A stretch of 64,000 nt of DNA from Mesorhizobium loti. Its GTDB lineage: Bacteria; Pseudomonadota; Alphaproteobacteria; Rhizobiales; Rhizobiaceae. Positions 41,693-50,674 of this stretch are shown here, one piece after another (the first letter of the stretch is position 1; each line of letters starts with the position of its first letter). Below the pieces are notes generated by a model. The model had not been told where the DNA came from, ran no database searches, and saw only the letters and a list, made by a program, of their open reading frames with translations. Position numbers and translations under genes: made by a program. The stretch is taken from NCBI RefSeq assembly GCF_013170705.1, contig NZ_CP033334.1:1837501-1901500 (forward strand), in the 5' to 3' direction.

Positions 41693-42467
41693 ACACCTGC
41701 AGAATCGAGGAAACGAGAAGCTGCGTGTAAGGCGCGCGCGGATCATCGAGCACGCGGTCGGTGAGTCCGCTTTCGACGACGCGGCCGTCCTTCATCACCA
41801 TCATGCGCTGGGAGAGAAGACGTGCGACGGCAAGGTCGTGGGTGACGACGATGGCCGCGAGACCAAGATCGGTGACCAGTCCGCGCAGGAGATCAAGCAG
41901 TCGCGCCTGCACCGAGACATCGAGGCCGCCCGTCGGCTCATCCATGAACACCAGCCGTGGGCCGGTGACGAGGTTGCGGGCGATCTGCAGGCGCTGGCGC
42001 ATGCCGCCGGAAAAGGCGCGCGGCTCGTCGTCGATGCGGTCTTCCTCGATCTCGACGCGTGACAGCCAGTCGACGGCCGTGGCGCGGATCTTGCCGTAGT
42101 GGCGGTCGCCGACCGCCATCAGCCGTTCGCCGACATTGGCGCCGGCCGACACCGTCATGCGCAGGCCATCGGCCGGGTTCTGGTGGACAAAGCCCCAGTC
42201 GGTGCGCATCAAGAAGCGGCGCTCGGCCTCGCTCATGCGGTAGAGCTCACGAAACTGGCCGTCGCGCATGCGGTAGCTGGCGGTGCCGGAGGAAGGTAAG
42301 AGCCGCGTCGACAAGCAGTTGAGCAGCGTCGTCTTGCCGGAACCGGATTCGCCGACGACAGCCAGGACCTCGCCCGGCCACAGGTCGAAGGTGACGTTGT
42401 CGCAGCCGACGCGCGAACCGTAGAATTTGGAGAGCGCCGAGACGCGCAGCAACGGTTCGTCGGTCAT
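41691..42467 (-). CDS. phnK: Phosphonate C-P lyase system protein PhnK
   Basis: A 258-residue ABC-type ATPase that docks on the PhnGHIJ core in the E. coli system. Walker A is GESGSGKTT (residues ~39-47), signature FSGGMRQRLQIARNL and Walker B LVFMDEPTGGLDVSVQ. The MRTDWGFVHQNPADGLRMTV Q-loop segment is specific to PhnK. The start at 42467 overlaps the phnJ stop (ATGA); the frame extends upstream only as read-through. Confidence 0.95.
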   Translation of the reverse strand: MTDEPLLRVSALSKFYGSRVGCDNVTFDLWPGEVLAVVGESGSGKTTLLNCLSTRLLPSSGTASYRMRDGQFRELYRMSEAERRFLMRTDWGFVHQNPADGLRMTVSAGANVGERLMAVGDRHYGKIRATAVDWLSRVEIEEDRIDDEPRAFSGGMRQRLQIARNLVTGPRLVFMDEPTGGLDVSVQARLLDLLRGLVTDLGLAAIVVTHDLAVARLLSQRMMVMKDGRVVESGLTDRVLDDPRAPYTQLLVSSILQV

Positions 42468-43363
42468 TGTGCCGGCTCCATTTTTTCCGAGGCATGATCG
42501 GCATCGGGGGCAAGGTGGCCGCGATGGCCGTCGGCTCGCCGCTTCTCGCAGTGGTCGGTGTCGGAGCAGACGAACATGTGGCCGCCGTGGTCGTCGAGGA
42601 TGACCTCGTCGAGATACACGTTCTCGGCGGCGCACAGCGCGCAGGGCTGGTCGAAGGTCTGCACCTCGAAGGGGTGGTCCTCGAAGTCCAGGCTGACAAC
42701 ATCGGTGAAGGGCGGCACCGCGTAGATACGCTTTTCGCGACCGGCGCCGAACAGCTGCAGGGCAGGCGAGCGGTGCATCTTGGGATTGTCGAATTTCGGC
42801 GTCGGCGAGGGATCCATGACATAGCGGCCTTCGACCTTCACCGGATAGGCATAGGTGGTGGCGATGCGGCCATGCTTGGCGATGTCCTCGTAAAGCTTCA
42901 CATGCATGAGGCCGTATTCCTCCAGCGCATGCATTTTTCGCGTTTCGGTCTCGCGCGGCTCGAGGAAGCGCAGCGGCTCGGGGATCGGCACCTGGTAGAC
43001 CAGCACCTGGCCCGCGGTCAGCGGATGTTCGGGAATGCGGTGGCGGGTCTGGATGATGGTGGCGCTGGCGGTATCGGTGGTGACAGCGACATTGGCGACC
43101 TTCTTGAAGAAGGCACGGATCGACACCGCGTTGGTGGTATCGTCGGCGCCCTGGTCGATGACCTTCAGCACATCATCCGGACCTATGATCGAAGCGGTGA
43201 CCTGGACGCCGCCGGTGCCCCAGCCATAGGGCATCGGCATCTCGCGCGAGGCGAACGGCACCTGATAGCCGGGGATGGCGATGCCCTTGAGGATCGCGCG
43301 GCGGATCATCCTTTTGGTCTGCTCGTCGAGATAGGCGAAGTTGTAGGTGGCTATGTCGGTCAT
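42464..43363 (-). CDS. phnJ: Alpha-D-ribose 1-methylphosphonate 5-phosphate C-P lyase PhnJ
   Basis: A 299-residue radical-SAM enzyme that breaks the C-P bond. The cluster cysteines fall at the E. coli positions: Cys241 and Cys244 in QPCALCAAENVYLD and Cys266 in MFVCSDTDHC, with the thiyl-forming Cys272 at the end of that motif. The chain is otherwise full length with a conserved MPYGWGTGGVQVT glycine block near 45. It overlaps fosX upstream and phnK downstream by four bases each, so the C-P lyase core is one translationally coupled unit. Confidence 0.96.
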   Translation of the reverse strand: MTDIATYNFAYLDEQTKRMIRRAILKGIAIPGYQVPFASREMPMPYGWGTGGVQVTASIIGPDDVLKVIDQGADDTTNAVSIRAFFKKVANVAVTTDTASATIIQTRHRIPEHPLTAGQVLVYQVPIPEPLRFLEPRETETRKMHALEEYGLMHVKLYEDIAKHGRIATTYAYPVKVEGRYVMDPSPTPKFDNPKMHRSPALQLFGAGREKRIYAVPPFTDVVSLDFEDHPFEVQTFDQPCALCAAENVYLDEVILDDHGGHMFVCSDTDHCEKRRADGHRGHLAPDADHASEKMEPAQ

Positions 43364-43779
43364 GATGCTATCTCCAATCCCTTGGCATAGCGCGCCAGCC
43401 GGTCCGCAAGCGTGCCGGTGTGCAGTTCGAACATGTGGTTGTCGTCGTCGTAGAAATAGATCGAGCGGCCCTCGCCCTCGACGCGCGGACGCGGCGGGCG
43501 CATGTGGAGGCCTAGCTTGGCGACACGCTCGGCGTAACGGTCGAAATCGGCGTCATCGATCTTGAAGGCGATGTGGTTATAGCTGCGCTCCGGCAATGCC
43601 TCGCCTTCCATGATGGCGATCCAGATGTCGCCGATCAGGAAGAATTTTTCGCGCGACAGCGAGAACTGGTCGGCGTCGCTGGCATAGACCTCGCGCGCGT
43701 CGAAGACGCCCTCGAGGATGGCGCTCATCCGGTCGAGGTCGCGGACGATGAAAGTCATGTGGGACAGGCCTTCGATCAT
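43360..43779 (-). CDS. fosX: Fosfomycin hydrolase FosX (VOC-fold epoxide hydrolase)
   Basis: A 139-residue vicinal-oxygen-chelate protein very like the Mesorhizobium loti FosX, a Mn-dependent enzyme that adds water to the fosfomycin epoxide. Metal ligands His7 (LSHMTF), His69 (SYNHIAF) and Glu118 (HMFELHTG) and the catalytic base Glu44 (LSREKF) that distinguishes FosX from FosA/FosB are all present. It sits between phnI and phnJ with four-base overlaps on both sides, so it is an integral part of the operon. Because fosfomycin is a phosphonate, the enzyme may also be catabolic; that is inference supported by location. Confidence 0.94.
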   Translation of the reverse strand: MIEGLSHMTFIVRDLDRMSAILEGVFDAREVYASDADQFSLSREKFFLIGDIWIAIMEGEALPERSYNHIAFKIDDADFDRYAERVAKLGLHMRPPRPRVEGEGRSIYFYDDDNHMFELHTGTLADRLARYAKGLEIAS

Positions 43780-44888
43780 TCCGCGGCCTCCCGCTTTTCG
43801 TCCACCTTTGTGGGGTGCTCCCGAGCGTCGTACTCGGCGCGCATACGGCGCACGAGGTCGAGTTCGGCCTGGAAGTCGACATAGTGCGGCAGCTTCAGAT
43901 GCTCGACGAAGCCGGTCGCCTGGACATTGTCGGAGTGCGAGATGACGAACTCCTCGTCCTGGGCGGCGGCGACAATGTCCTCGCCGAGTTCGGAGGCGCG
44001 CAGAGCCCGGTCGCAGAGCGCCATGGCCATCGCCTTGCGCTCGCTCTGGCCGAAGACGAGGCCGTAGCCGCGGGTGAATTGCGGCGGCGCCTTGGCCGAT
44101 CCCTTGAACTGATTGACCATCTGGCATTCAGTGACCCGCACCGTGCCGAGCGGGGCGGCGAAGGGCAGTTCGGGAGTGTCGAGTTCCAGTTCAACCTCGC
44201 CGATGCGGATTTCGCCGACAAAGGGATGGTTGCGGGCATAGCCGCGCTGGGTGGAATAACCGAGCGCCAGCAGGAAACCCTCGTCGCCGCGCGACAGCGC
44301 CTGCAGGCGGATGTCGCGCGCCATCGGGAATTCCAGCGGCTCGCGGGTGATGTCGCCAGGCACGTGGTCCTGCGGCATCTCGCCATCCGGTTCGATCAGG
44401 CCTTCGCGGGCAAGGATCGCCGAGACGCGCGGCATGGCCTGCGCTTCCGTCTCGCGCTGCAACGGCTCGGCGACATCGGCGCCGGCGGCAAGCTCGGGAT
44501 CGAGCAGCCGGTGGGTGTAGTCGAAGGTCGGGCCGAGAAGCTGGCCGCCGGGCAGGTCCTTGTAGGTTGCCGACACGCGCCGCTCGACCCGCATCGTGCC
44601 GGTGTCGATCGGCTTCGAATAGCCGAAGCGCGGCAGCGTGGTGCGATAGGCGCGCACCAGGAAGATCGCCTCGATCATGTCGCCGCGCGCCTGGACGATG
44701 GCGAGTGCGGCCAGTTCACGATCATAGAGCGAGCCTTCGCTCATCACCCGATCGACGCCGAGCGACAGTTGCTCGACGATCTGGTCGAGGCGCAGGGCGG
44801 GCACCGAACGGTCGCCGCGCCGGCGGTCGGCGAGAAGGCTGTGGGCATTGGCGATTGCGGCCTCGCCGCCCTTTACCGCGACATACAT
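43776..44888 (-). CDS. phnI: Alpha-D-ribose 1-methylphosphonate 5-triphosphate synthase subunit PhnI
   Basis: A 370-residue nucleosidase subunit that releases adenine from ATP and transfers the ribose triphosphate to phosphonate, together with PhnG, PhnH and PhnL. The start MYVAVKGGEAAIANAHSLLA is the conserved PhnI N-terminus, which fixes 44888 over a longer frame. The conserved FDYTHRLLDPE and the late EEFVISHSDNVQATGFVEHL blocks are present. Two bases separate it from phnH and it overlaps fosX by four. Confidence 0.95.
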   Translation of the reverse strand: MYVAVKGGEAAIANAHSLLADRRRGDRSVPALRLDQIVEQLSLGVDRVMSEGSLYDRELAALAIVQARGDMIEAIFLVRAYRTTLPRFGYSKPIDTGTMRVERRVSATYKDLPGGQLLGPTFDYTHRLLDPELAAGADVAEPLQRETEAQAMPRVSAILAREGLIEPDGEMPQDHVPGDITREPLEFPMARDIRLQALSRGDEGFLLALGYSTQRGYARNHPFVGEIRIGEVELELDTPELPFAAPLGTVRVTECQMVNQFKGSAKAPPQFTRGYGLVFGQSERKAMAMALCDRALRASELGEDIVAAAQDEEFVISHSDNVQATGFVEHLKLPHYVDFQAELDLVRRMRAEYDAREHPTKVDEKREAAE

Positions 44889-44890
44889 CT

Positions 44891-45502
44891 TCAAGCCTCC
44901 ATCGTCTTGATACGCGTCGTGCGCGGAAGGCAGGCTATGCCTTGCGATGTGGCGAGGATGATGTCGACGCCGCGCGGAAAGCGCTTGTTGTTCTGCTTCC
45001 ACTGCTCGATGAAATGACGCGGCATCTGTGCCGGCGCGATCACGGCGCTGGTTTCGATGCCGGGGCCTTCAAGCAAGAGCGGCGCACCTGAAGCGAGGTC
45101 GCTGACCTGGAGGATCAGTGTGGTCGATCTGTCGGGATAATCTTGCGTGCCTTGCGCAAAGCCGTCGAGCGCCATCATCTCGGCCGGTGTTGCGACAAAC
45201 GCGAAATGCGCGTCGGCCGGCGTGTTGGCGAGCGGCGCGCCGGTGTGGAAACCAAGCCAGGAGCCGATCGCGGAGGAGGTGTGAAGGGCCGGGTCGAGCC
45301 AGAGCGGCGTGTCGTTGTCGCACAGCGCCAGTGCCACCGCGCCTGACGTTGCCGAGAGCGGCGCCGGCGGACGGGCCAGGACAGGCAAAGCCTGCACGCT
45401 GCCTGGCCGCGCCATCGCATCCATGATTGCGCGGAACACGGTCTGGGCGTTGAACACCGGATCGGCGAAGCCGCCCTCGATCGATTGTGCTGCGATATCC
45501 AT
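44891..45502 (-). CDS. phnH: C-P lyase core subunit PhnH
   Basis: A 203-residue PhnH. Typical blocks are FRAIMDAMARPGSVQALP near residue 25, ALCDNDTPLWLDPAL, and GTQDYPDRSTTLILQV. The start at 45502 overlaps the phnG stop by one base (TGATG). PhnH is a structural partner in the PhnG2H2I2J2 core. No abnormal features. Confidence 0.94.
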   Translation of the reverse strand: MDIAAQSIEGGFADPVFNAQTVFRAIMDAMARPGSVQALPVLARPPAPLSATSGAVALALCDNDTPLWLDPALHTSSAIGSWLGFHTGAPLANTPADAHFAFVATPAEMMALDGFAQGTQDYPDRSTTLILQVSDLASGAPLLLEGPGIETSAVIAPAQMPRHFIEQWKQNNKRFPRGVDIILATSQGIACLPRTTRIKTMEA

Positions 45503-45972
45503 CAGTCCTCTCCGCGAACCATGGTGAAGAAATCCACCTTCGTTGCCGCCGTCTCGGCGCGGCGTTTTTCGTTGGCAGCGGCAAGCGCCGACCTCAGAGG
45601 CGCAATCAGCCTGGTCTCGACTTCGGCGCGGCTGGCAGGGTCCTGCCACAGCGCGTCGGCTATTGCCGCCAGCCTTGCCTTCTGCTTGTCGCGACCAAGC
45701 GCGTAGCAATGGCCGACCTGACCGGACGGCAACCGGACGGTGGCGCGGGTGACGGTCGCCTCGCCGACATTGAAGGGCGCACCGCCGCCGCCGATACGGC
45801 CGCGCAGCGTCACCAGGCCGGTCTCGGGGCCACGCAGCAGTTCGGCCTGCGAGGGCAGGCCGGCCTCGTTCCAGAGCCGGACGATGTCGTCGCCGCTCGA
45901 TTGCGCCAAAGTCGCCATGGCGGCCTTGCGCTCGGCCTGGTCGCGGGCTTCCTGTCCTCGCATCAGCAGCAT
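45502..45972 (-). CDS. phnG: C-P lyase core subunit PhnG
   Basis: A 156-residue PhnG, the first gene of the C-P lyase operon. Conserved text includes AERKAAMATLAQSS at the start, RGRIGGGGAPFNVGEATVTR (~57-76) and GHCYALGRDKQKARLAAIAD (~86-105). The order downstream is phnH, phnI, fosX, phnJ, phnK, phnL, hexapeptide transferase. The promoter faces divergent phnF and contains a perfect PhnF-type palindrome. Confidence 0.94.
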   Translation of the reverse strand: MLLMRGQEARDQAERKAAMATLAQSSGDDIVRLWNEAGLPSQAELLRGPETGLVTLRGRIGGGGAPFNVGEATVTRATVRLPSGQVGHCYALGRDKQKARLAAIADALWQDPASRAEVETRLIAPLRSALAAANEKRRAETAATKVDFFTMVRGED

Positions 45973-45987
45973 TCCTCTTTGCCAAAT

Positions 45988-46007
45988 TTGTCTATTGATA
46001 TAGACAA
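45988..46007. promoter_or_regulatory. PhnF-type operator between phnG and phnF
   Basis: TTGTCTATTGATATAGACAA has perfect 8-base arms around TGAT. It lies ~16 bases before the phnG start in an AT-rich 110-base divergent gap and resembles the GTCTATA-type half-sites bound by HutC-branch GntR proteins such as PhnF. A second AT-rich direct motif (ACTATACAAATTATAC) follows at once and could be a promoter. Confidence 0.7.
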
Positions 46008-46083
46008 CTATACAAATTATACATATTACCTAACGCGAGTCCATGACGCGTGGATGACAGGCGATGAAGGGCGGGGCAAATTC

Positions 46084-46833
46084 ATGACCGGACGACAGGA
46101 AGCCGACAGTATCGAACGGCGCAGCGGCGTCTCGCTGTGGCGCCAGATTGCCGACAGGATCCTGCAGGCGATCGCCGCCGGGGATTTCGCCGAGAATGCC
46201 GCGCTGCCGCCGGAGGTGGCGCTCGCCGAGCGCTATGGCGTCAACCGTCACACGGTGCGCAGCGCCATATCAACGCTCGTGCAGGAAGGGGTGCTGCGGG
46301 CCGAGCAAGGGCGCGGCACCTTCGTCTTGTCGCGCAAGCGGCTGTCCTATCCGATCGGCGCGCGCACGCGCTTTTCAACAGGCCTGCAGGGGCAGACATC
46401 GGAACGGCATATCGTGCTGCTCGCTTCATCGGTCGAGCCCGCAAGCCAGCGTGTCGCCGAGGGTCTTGGGTTGGCCAGGGGTGCCGAGGTGATCCGGCTC
46501 GAGACACGCGGTGAAGCCGATGGACGGGCGGTGTCGCGTGCTGCCGGCTGGTTCGATGGCAGACGTTTCGCCGGCATCGACAGGGTGATGGCCGAGACCG
46601 GGTCTGTCACCGCGTCGCTGGCTCGTTTCGGGATAGACGATTATCTCCGGCAATCGACCGTGCTGTCGGCGCGCCATGCCGATGCCGCCGATCTTGCCGA
46701 CCTGGACCTGCAACCGGGCGCTATCGTGCTGGTCACGGTGGCCGTCAACGTCACCCCGGACGGCCAGCCGATCCAGTTTTCCGAATCGCGGTTTCCGGCC
46801 GAGAGGGTGGAGTTGAAGCTGTCGGCGCTGTGA
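46084..46833 (+). CDS. phnF: Phosphonate operon regulator PhnF (GntR/HutC family)
   Basis: A 249-residue GntR regulator with a HutC/UTRA effector domain. The winged helix (~15-80) shows LPPEVALAERYGVNRHTVRS and GVLRAEQGRGTFVLSRKRLS, as in PhnF. The UTRA domain follows from ~95. The start at 46084 is supported by AAGGGCGGGG; an ATG 30 bases upstream lacks a binding site. Divergent from phnG with a palindromic operator between, so it probably represses the C-P lyase operon and itself. Confidence 0.92.
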   Translation: MTGRQEADSIERRSGVSLWRQIADRILQAIAAGDFAENAALPPEVALAERYGVNRHTVRSAISTLVQEGVLRAEQGRGTFVLSRKRLSYPIGARTRFSTGLQGQTSERHIVLLASSVEPASQRVAEGLGLARGAEVIRLETRGEADGRAVSRAAGWFDGRRFAGIDRVMAETGSVTASLARFGIDDYLRQSTVLSARHADAADLADLDLQPGAIVLVTVAVNVTPDGQPIQFSESRFPAERVELKLSAL

Positions 46834-46848
46834 GTCGACGGCGGCGGG

Positions 46849-47865
46849 CTACCCCACCTCGATCACAGCCTTGATCAGGCCGGATTTCTCGTGCGCCCAG
46901 CGGGCGAGATCGCGCGGGGTGCCGCCGAGTGTGGTGCGGTGTGTGACGAGCTTGGCCAATGGCACGGCACCATTGCGGATCGAGGCAGCGACATGGTCGA
47001 AGTCGGCGCGCAAGGCGTTGCGGCTGCCGATCAGCGTCATTTCACGCTTGTGAAATTCAGGGTCGGAAAAGACGATGTCGTCCTTGACGACGCTGACCAG
47101 CACCAGCGTCCCGCCATGGGCGACATGGGCGAAGGCCGACTGCACCGATTGGGTGTTGCCGGTGGCGTCGAAGACCACGTCGAAGCCTTCGCCTGATGTC
47201 GCTTCCCTGACCAGATCCGGCGCCGCGCCGCGCGAGCCATCAAGGGTCTTGAAGCCGAGTTCGGTTGCGGCGAAGGCGAGCCTCTCGCTGCTCATGTCAA
47301 GCAGGGTCACGTCAAGCCCGGCGATGCGGGCGAAGATGGCGGTGCCGAGCCCGATCGGGCCGGCGCCAATAACCAGCGTGCGGGCACCGGGATCGGCGCG
47401 GGCGCGCCGCACGGCGTGCGCGCCGATGGCCAGGAATTCGACGGCGGCGGCGTCGGCCAGCGACAGGCCATTGGCCGGATAGAGATTCTGCGCCGGGACG
47501 AGAATATCTTCGCACATGGCGCCGTCGCGGTGGACGCCTAGCACCTCGATCCTGACGCAGCAGTTCGGCTTGCCGTGCCGGCAGGCGATGCACTTGCCGC
47601 AGGACAGGTAGGGGTTGATGACGACCGGCTCGCCAACGGGAAGGTCGACACCCTCGCCGGTCTCGACGATGGTTCCCGACACCTCATGGCCCATGATGCG
47701 GGGGTACGCGAGGAAAGGGTGCTTGCCCTCGAAGATGTGGTAGTCGGTGCCGCAGATGCCGACATGGCTGACGGCGACCAGCGCCCAGCCGGCCGGTGGC
47801 GCGCCAGGCTCGGGACGGTCTTCCAGGACGAGTTCGCCGGGCGAGCGGCAGACGACGGCTTTCAT
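46849..47865 (-). CDS. Zinc-dependent alcohol/polyol dehydrogenase (MDR family)
   Basis: A 338-residue medium-chain dehydrogenase. The catalytic zinc ligands are Cys in HVGICGTDYH and His/Glu in RIMGHEVSG. The structural zinc loop is SCGKCIACRHGKPNCC, with four Cys. The Rossmann motif is VIGAGPIGLGTA (residues ~168-179). It resembles L-threonine/sorbitol/galactonate-type dehydrogenases. It is downstream of a ribose-type ABC operon on the same strand, separated by a family A repeat, and probably oxidises the imported sugar or sugar acid. Convergent with phnF, 15 bases apart. Confidence 0.9.
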   Translation of the reverse strand: MKAVVCRSPGELVLEDRPEPGAPPAGWALVAVSHVGICGTDYHIFEGKHPFLAYPRIMGHEVSGTIVETGEGVDLPVGEPVVINPYLSCGKCIACRHGKPNCCVRIEVLGVHRDGAMCEDILVPAQNLYPANGLSLADAAAVEFLAIGAHAVRRARADPGARTLVIGAGPIGLGTAIFARIAGLDVTLLDMSSERLAFAATELGFKTLDGSRGAAPDLVREATSGEGFDVVFDATGNTQSVQSAFAHVAHGGTLVLVSVVKDDIVFSDPEFHKREMTLIGSRNALRADFDHVAASIRNGAVPLAKLVTHRTTLGGTPRDLARWAHEKSGLIKAVIEVG

Positions 47866-47911
47866 GTTTTCAATCCAGTCTCCAATGAAATCGCCGGCCT
47901 GAAACGATTGA

Positions 47912-47967
47912 CGCAATTCCGCACGGAAAACCGTTTCACACTTTCCTGGAATGCTTCAGACAGGCCG
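47912..47967. repeat. Dispersed palindromic repeat, family A
   Basis: GACGCAATTCCGCACGGAAA followed by ACCGTTTCACACTTTCCTGG and AATGCTTC. A reversed copy is at 53063-53126. It lies between the dehydrogenase and the permease genes on the minus strand. Confidence 0.75.
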
Positions 47968-47988
47968 GCGATCGCTTTCGGTTTGTTG

Positions 47989-48957
47989 CTATTTACCGCC
48001 GCGGCGGCGCAGACCGTCGAAATAGACGATGACGATGATCAGCGCGCCGGTGATGATGCGCTGCCAGAAGGCGTTGACGTTGAGCAGGTTGGCGCCGTTG
48101 TTGATGGTGGCGAGAATGAACGCGCCGAGCAACGGGCCGTGCACCGAGCCGACAGCGCCGAACAGCGAGGTGCCGCCGATCACCGAGGACGCGATCGCCT
48201 GCAGCTCCCAGCCCTCCGCCTGGGTCGGGTTGCCGATGCCGATGCGCGAGGCCAGGAGCACGCCGACAAAGGCCGCGCAGAGGCCCGACAGCGTGTAGGC
48301 CATGTAGATGGTGCGCTGGACGTTGACGCCGGAAAGGCGCGAGGCCTCGGCGTTGGAGCCGACCGAGAAGAGATAGCGGCCCCAGCGGCTGTGATGCAGG
48401 AAGATGTAGGCCGGAATGCCGACCAGGATCACCATCCAGAACAAATTGGGGACGCCAAGGAAGGAGTTGCGCGAGAATTCCTGGAAGGCATCGTTGTTGA
48501 TGGAGATCGAATTGCCGTTGGTCATCAAAAGGCCGATGCCGCGCAGCGAGGTCAACGTCGCCAACGTGATGATGAAGGGCGGCAGGCCCATCTTGACGAT
48601 GCCAAAGCCGTGGAACAGGCCGATAGCGACGCCGACCAGCAGCGTGATCAGGATGGCGAGGAAAACCGGTATGCCGGCATTGATCAGCATCGCGGCGATG
48701 ACGGTGGCAAAACCGACCACGGCACCGACCGACAGATCGATACCGCCGGTGATGATGACGAAGGTCTGACCGACCGCCAGGATGGCGATCATCGAACCCT
48801 GACGCAGAAGGTTCGAGATGTTGTTGGCCGAGGCGAAGCTCGATGTCGACAGCGACAGGATGACCCAGAGCAGTACCAGCAGCGCCAGCAGCGTCAGCCC
48901 GAAAAGGGCGTTGTAGTTGCGCTTGGGTTTTTCGGCAGGAATCGCCTCGGTGCTCAT
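47989..48957 (-). CDS. Sugar ABC transporter permease (RbsC family)
   Basis: A 322-residue permease with ~8-10 hydrophobic segments starting at ALFGLTLLALLVLLWVILSL. RbsC marks are GQTFVIITGGIDLSVGAVVG (~70-90), LRGIGLLMTNG and GGTSLFGAVGSVHGPLLGA. A single permease gene forms a homodimer in this class. The N-terminus overlaps the RbsA-type ATPase stop by four bases. The ligand is a monosaccharide or sugar acid. Confidence 0.93.
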   Translation of the reverse strand: MSTEAIPAEKPKRNYNALFGLTLLALLVLLWVILSLSTSSFASANNISNLLRQGSMIAILAVGQTFVIITGGIDLSVGAVVGFATVIAAMLINAGIPVFLAILITLLVGVAIGLFHGFGIVKMGLPPFIITLATLTSLRGIGLLMTNGNSISINNDAFQEFSRNSFLGVPNLFWMVILVGIPAYIFLHHSRWGRYLFSVGSNAEASRLSGVNVQRTIYMAYTLSGLCAAFVGVLLASRIGIGNPTQAEGWELQAIASSVIGGTSLFGAVGSVHGPLLGAFILATINNGANLLNVNAFWQRIITGALIIVIVYFDGLRRRGGK

Positions 48958-50507
48958 ATCTTTCCTCCCAGCTTTTCTTGTTTCTCGGCGAGCGCCTGTG
49001 TGAGAATTTCCTCGTGATCGGCGGTGCGGAACCCATGTGTTGCCACCAGTTTGCCGCGGCGGAACACATGCAGCGTGTCGGCCAGCTCATAGACTTCGGG
49101 CAGATAGGACGAGATCAGGATGATGCCTGCACCCTTCGACAAGAGCGCACCGAACAGGCGGTAGATCTCGGCCTTGGTGCCGACATCGACGCCGACTGTC
49201 GGCTCGTCGAAAATGAACAGCTTGGCGCCATGCGCCAGCCATTTGCCGATGACGATCTTCTGCTGGTTGCCGCCCGACAGGCTGGAGGCCAGCGCATTGC
49301 GTGTCGGCGTCTTGATGCGCAGATCGGCGATCTGGCGGTCGGCCTGGGTCTTTTCCTGCGCGCCGGAGATCAGCAGGTTGTTGGAGATGCGCTTGTAGAT
49401 CGGCAGGTTGAGATTGAGGCCGACCGGCAGGTTGAGACAGAGGCCCTGGTCGCGGCGGCTTTCCGGCGCCAGCGCCATGCCGAGCTTGATGGCGTCGTGC
49501 TCGGAGTTGATCTGAACCGGCTTGCCTTCCCACAAAATCTCGCCGGCCGATTTGCGATGGCGGCCGTAGAGCGTGGTGACGAACTCGCTGCGTCCGGCGC
49601 CGATCAGGCCGTACAGCCCGACGATCTCGCCGGCGCGGACCGTCATCGAGACATTTTCGAAGCCCTTGCCCGACAGGTTCCTGGCCTCGACGATCACGGC
49701 GCCGGGGGTGAAATGTTCCTTGTGGTAGACCTGTTCGATCGAACGGTTGATCATCAGCTTGACCAGTTCGGCGTCGTTGGTCTCACCGATGTTCCTGGTG
49801 CCGACCAGCGTGCCGTCGCGCAGCACGGAGACGCGATCGGCCAGCTCGAACACTTCCTCCATGCGGTGGCTGATGTAGATGATGGTCACGCCTTCGGACT
49901 TCAGCCGGCGGATCAGGGTGAAGAGCTGGTCGGCCTCCTTGCGGGTGAGGTAGGCGGTCGGCTCGTCGAAGATCAGGAATTTGGTGCCGCGCACGGTGGC
50001 GCGGGCGGCGGCGATCAGCTGCTGCTGGCCTATGGTGAGGTCGCCGAGCACGACATGCGCCGGCAGATCGAAGCCGAGATCGTCGATGATCTTCTGCGCT
50101 TCCTTGACCATGGCGCGCTGCTGCAGGATGCCGAAGCGCGAATTCTCCTCGCCGAGGAACATGTTGGCGGCGACGGTCAAATGCCGGCAGAGCACGACTT
50201 CCTGGTGCACGGCGTTGATGCCGAGCGCCATCGCTTCATGCGGGGTCGCCAGCGCCGCCGGTTTGCCTTCCCAGACGACCTCGCCGGAGGTGCGCGGCAT
50301 GACGCCGGTCAGGAGCTTGATCAGGGTGGATTTGCCGGCGCCGTTCTCGCCGACGATGGCGTGGATTTCGCCCGCCTTGAAGGCCAGCGTCACCGGCTTC
50401 AACGCATGGGTGCCCGGATATTTCTTCTCGAGGCCACGCAGTTCGAGGATCGTCCTGCCGGGCTCCAGCACGGGGGCAGGATGCAGGTCTTGCGCCGTCG
50501 ATGTCAT
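48954..50507 (-). CDS. Sugar ABC transporter ATP-binding protein (RbsA family, two nucleotide-binding domains)
   Basis: A 517-residue double ATPase. The first domain has Walker A GENGAGKST (residues ~57-65), signature LTIGQQQLIAAAR and Walker B LIFDEPTAYL. The second has a degenerate Walker A region GLIGAGRSE, signature LSGGNQQKIVIGKWL and Walker B FIFDEPTVGVDVG. This asymmetry is normal in RbsA/XylG/MglA proteins. A 167-base gap separates it from the upstream binding-protein gene; it is coupled to the permease downstream. Confidence 0.94.
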   Translation of the reverse strand: MTSTAQDLHPAPVLEPGRTILELRGLEKKYPGTHALKPVTLAFKAGEIHAIVGENGAGKSTLIKLLTGVMPRTSGEVVWEGKPAALATPHEAMALGINAVHQEVVLCRHLTVAANMFLGEENSRFGILQQRAMVKEAQKIIDDLGFDLPAHVVLGDLTIGQQQLIAAARATVRGTKFLIFDEPTAYLTRKEADQLFTLIRRLKSEGVTIIYISHRMEEVFELADRVSVLRDGTLVGTRNIGETNDAELVKLMINRSIEQVYHKEHFTPGAVIVEARNLSGKGFENVSMTVRAGEIVGLYGLIGAGRSEFVTTLYGRHRKSAGEILWEGKPVQINSEHDAIKLGMALAPESRRDQGLCLNLPVGLNLNLPIYKRISNNLLISGAQEKTQADRQIADLRIKTPTRNALASSLSGGNQQKIVIGKWLAHGAKLFIFDEPTVGVDVGTKAEIYRLFGALLSKGAGIILISSYLPEVYELADTLHVFRRGKLVATHGFRTADHEEILTQALAEKQEKLGGKI

Positions 50508-50674
50508 GACAATCCTCCCAGATTGGCCTCCCAGATTGGTCTTACAATCCGGTGCGCGGCAAGGCTCTTAAAACGCCCGCCGGAGCAGCCTAGCCCAGGC
50601 TGGCGGATTTCCAAGCGATATGGCTGTCGTTTCCGGGGCACGAGGCCCCGGAAACCGTGCGGCTGCGCCTAGGC

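Noticed and set aside
43780..44127. Upstream extension of fosX
   Set aside because: It overlaps phnI out of frame; the start at 43779 gives the conserved FosX N-terminus and the correct numbering of His7 and Glu44.
43815..45017. 400-codon plus-strand open frame across phnI
   Set aside because: Antisense shadow of phnI with no recognisable domain.
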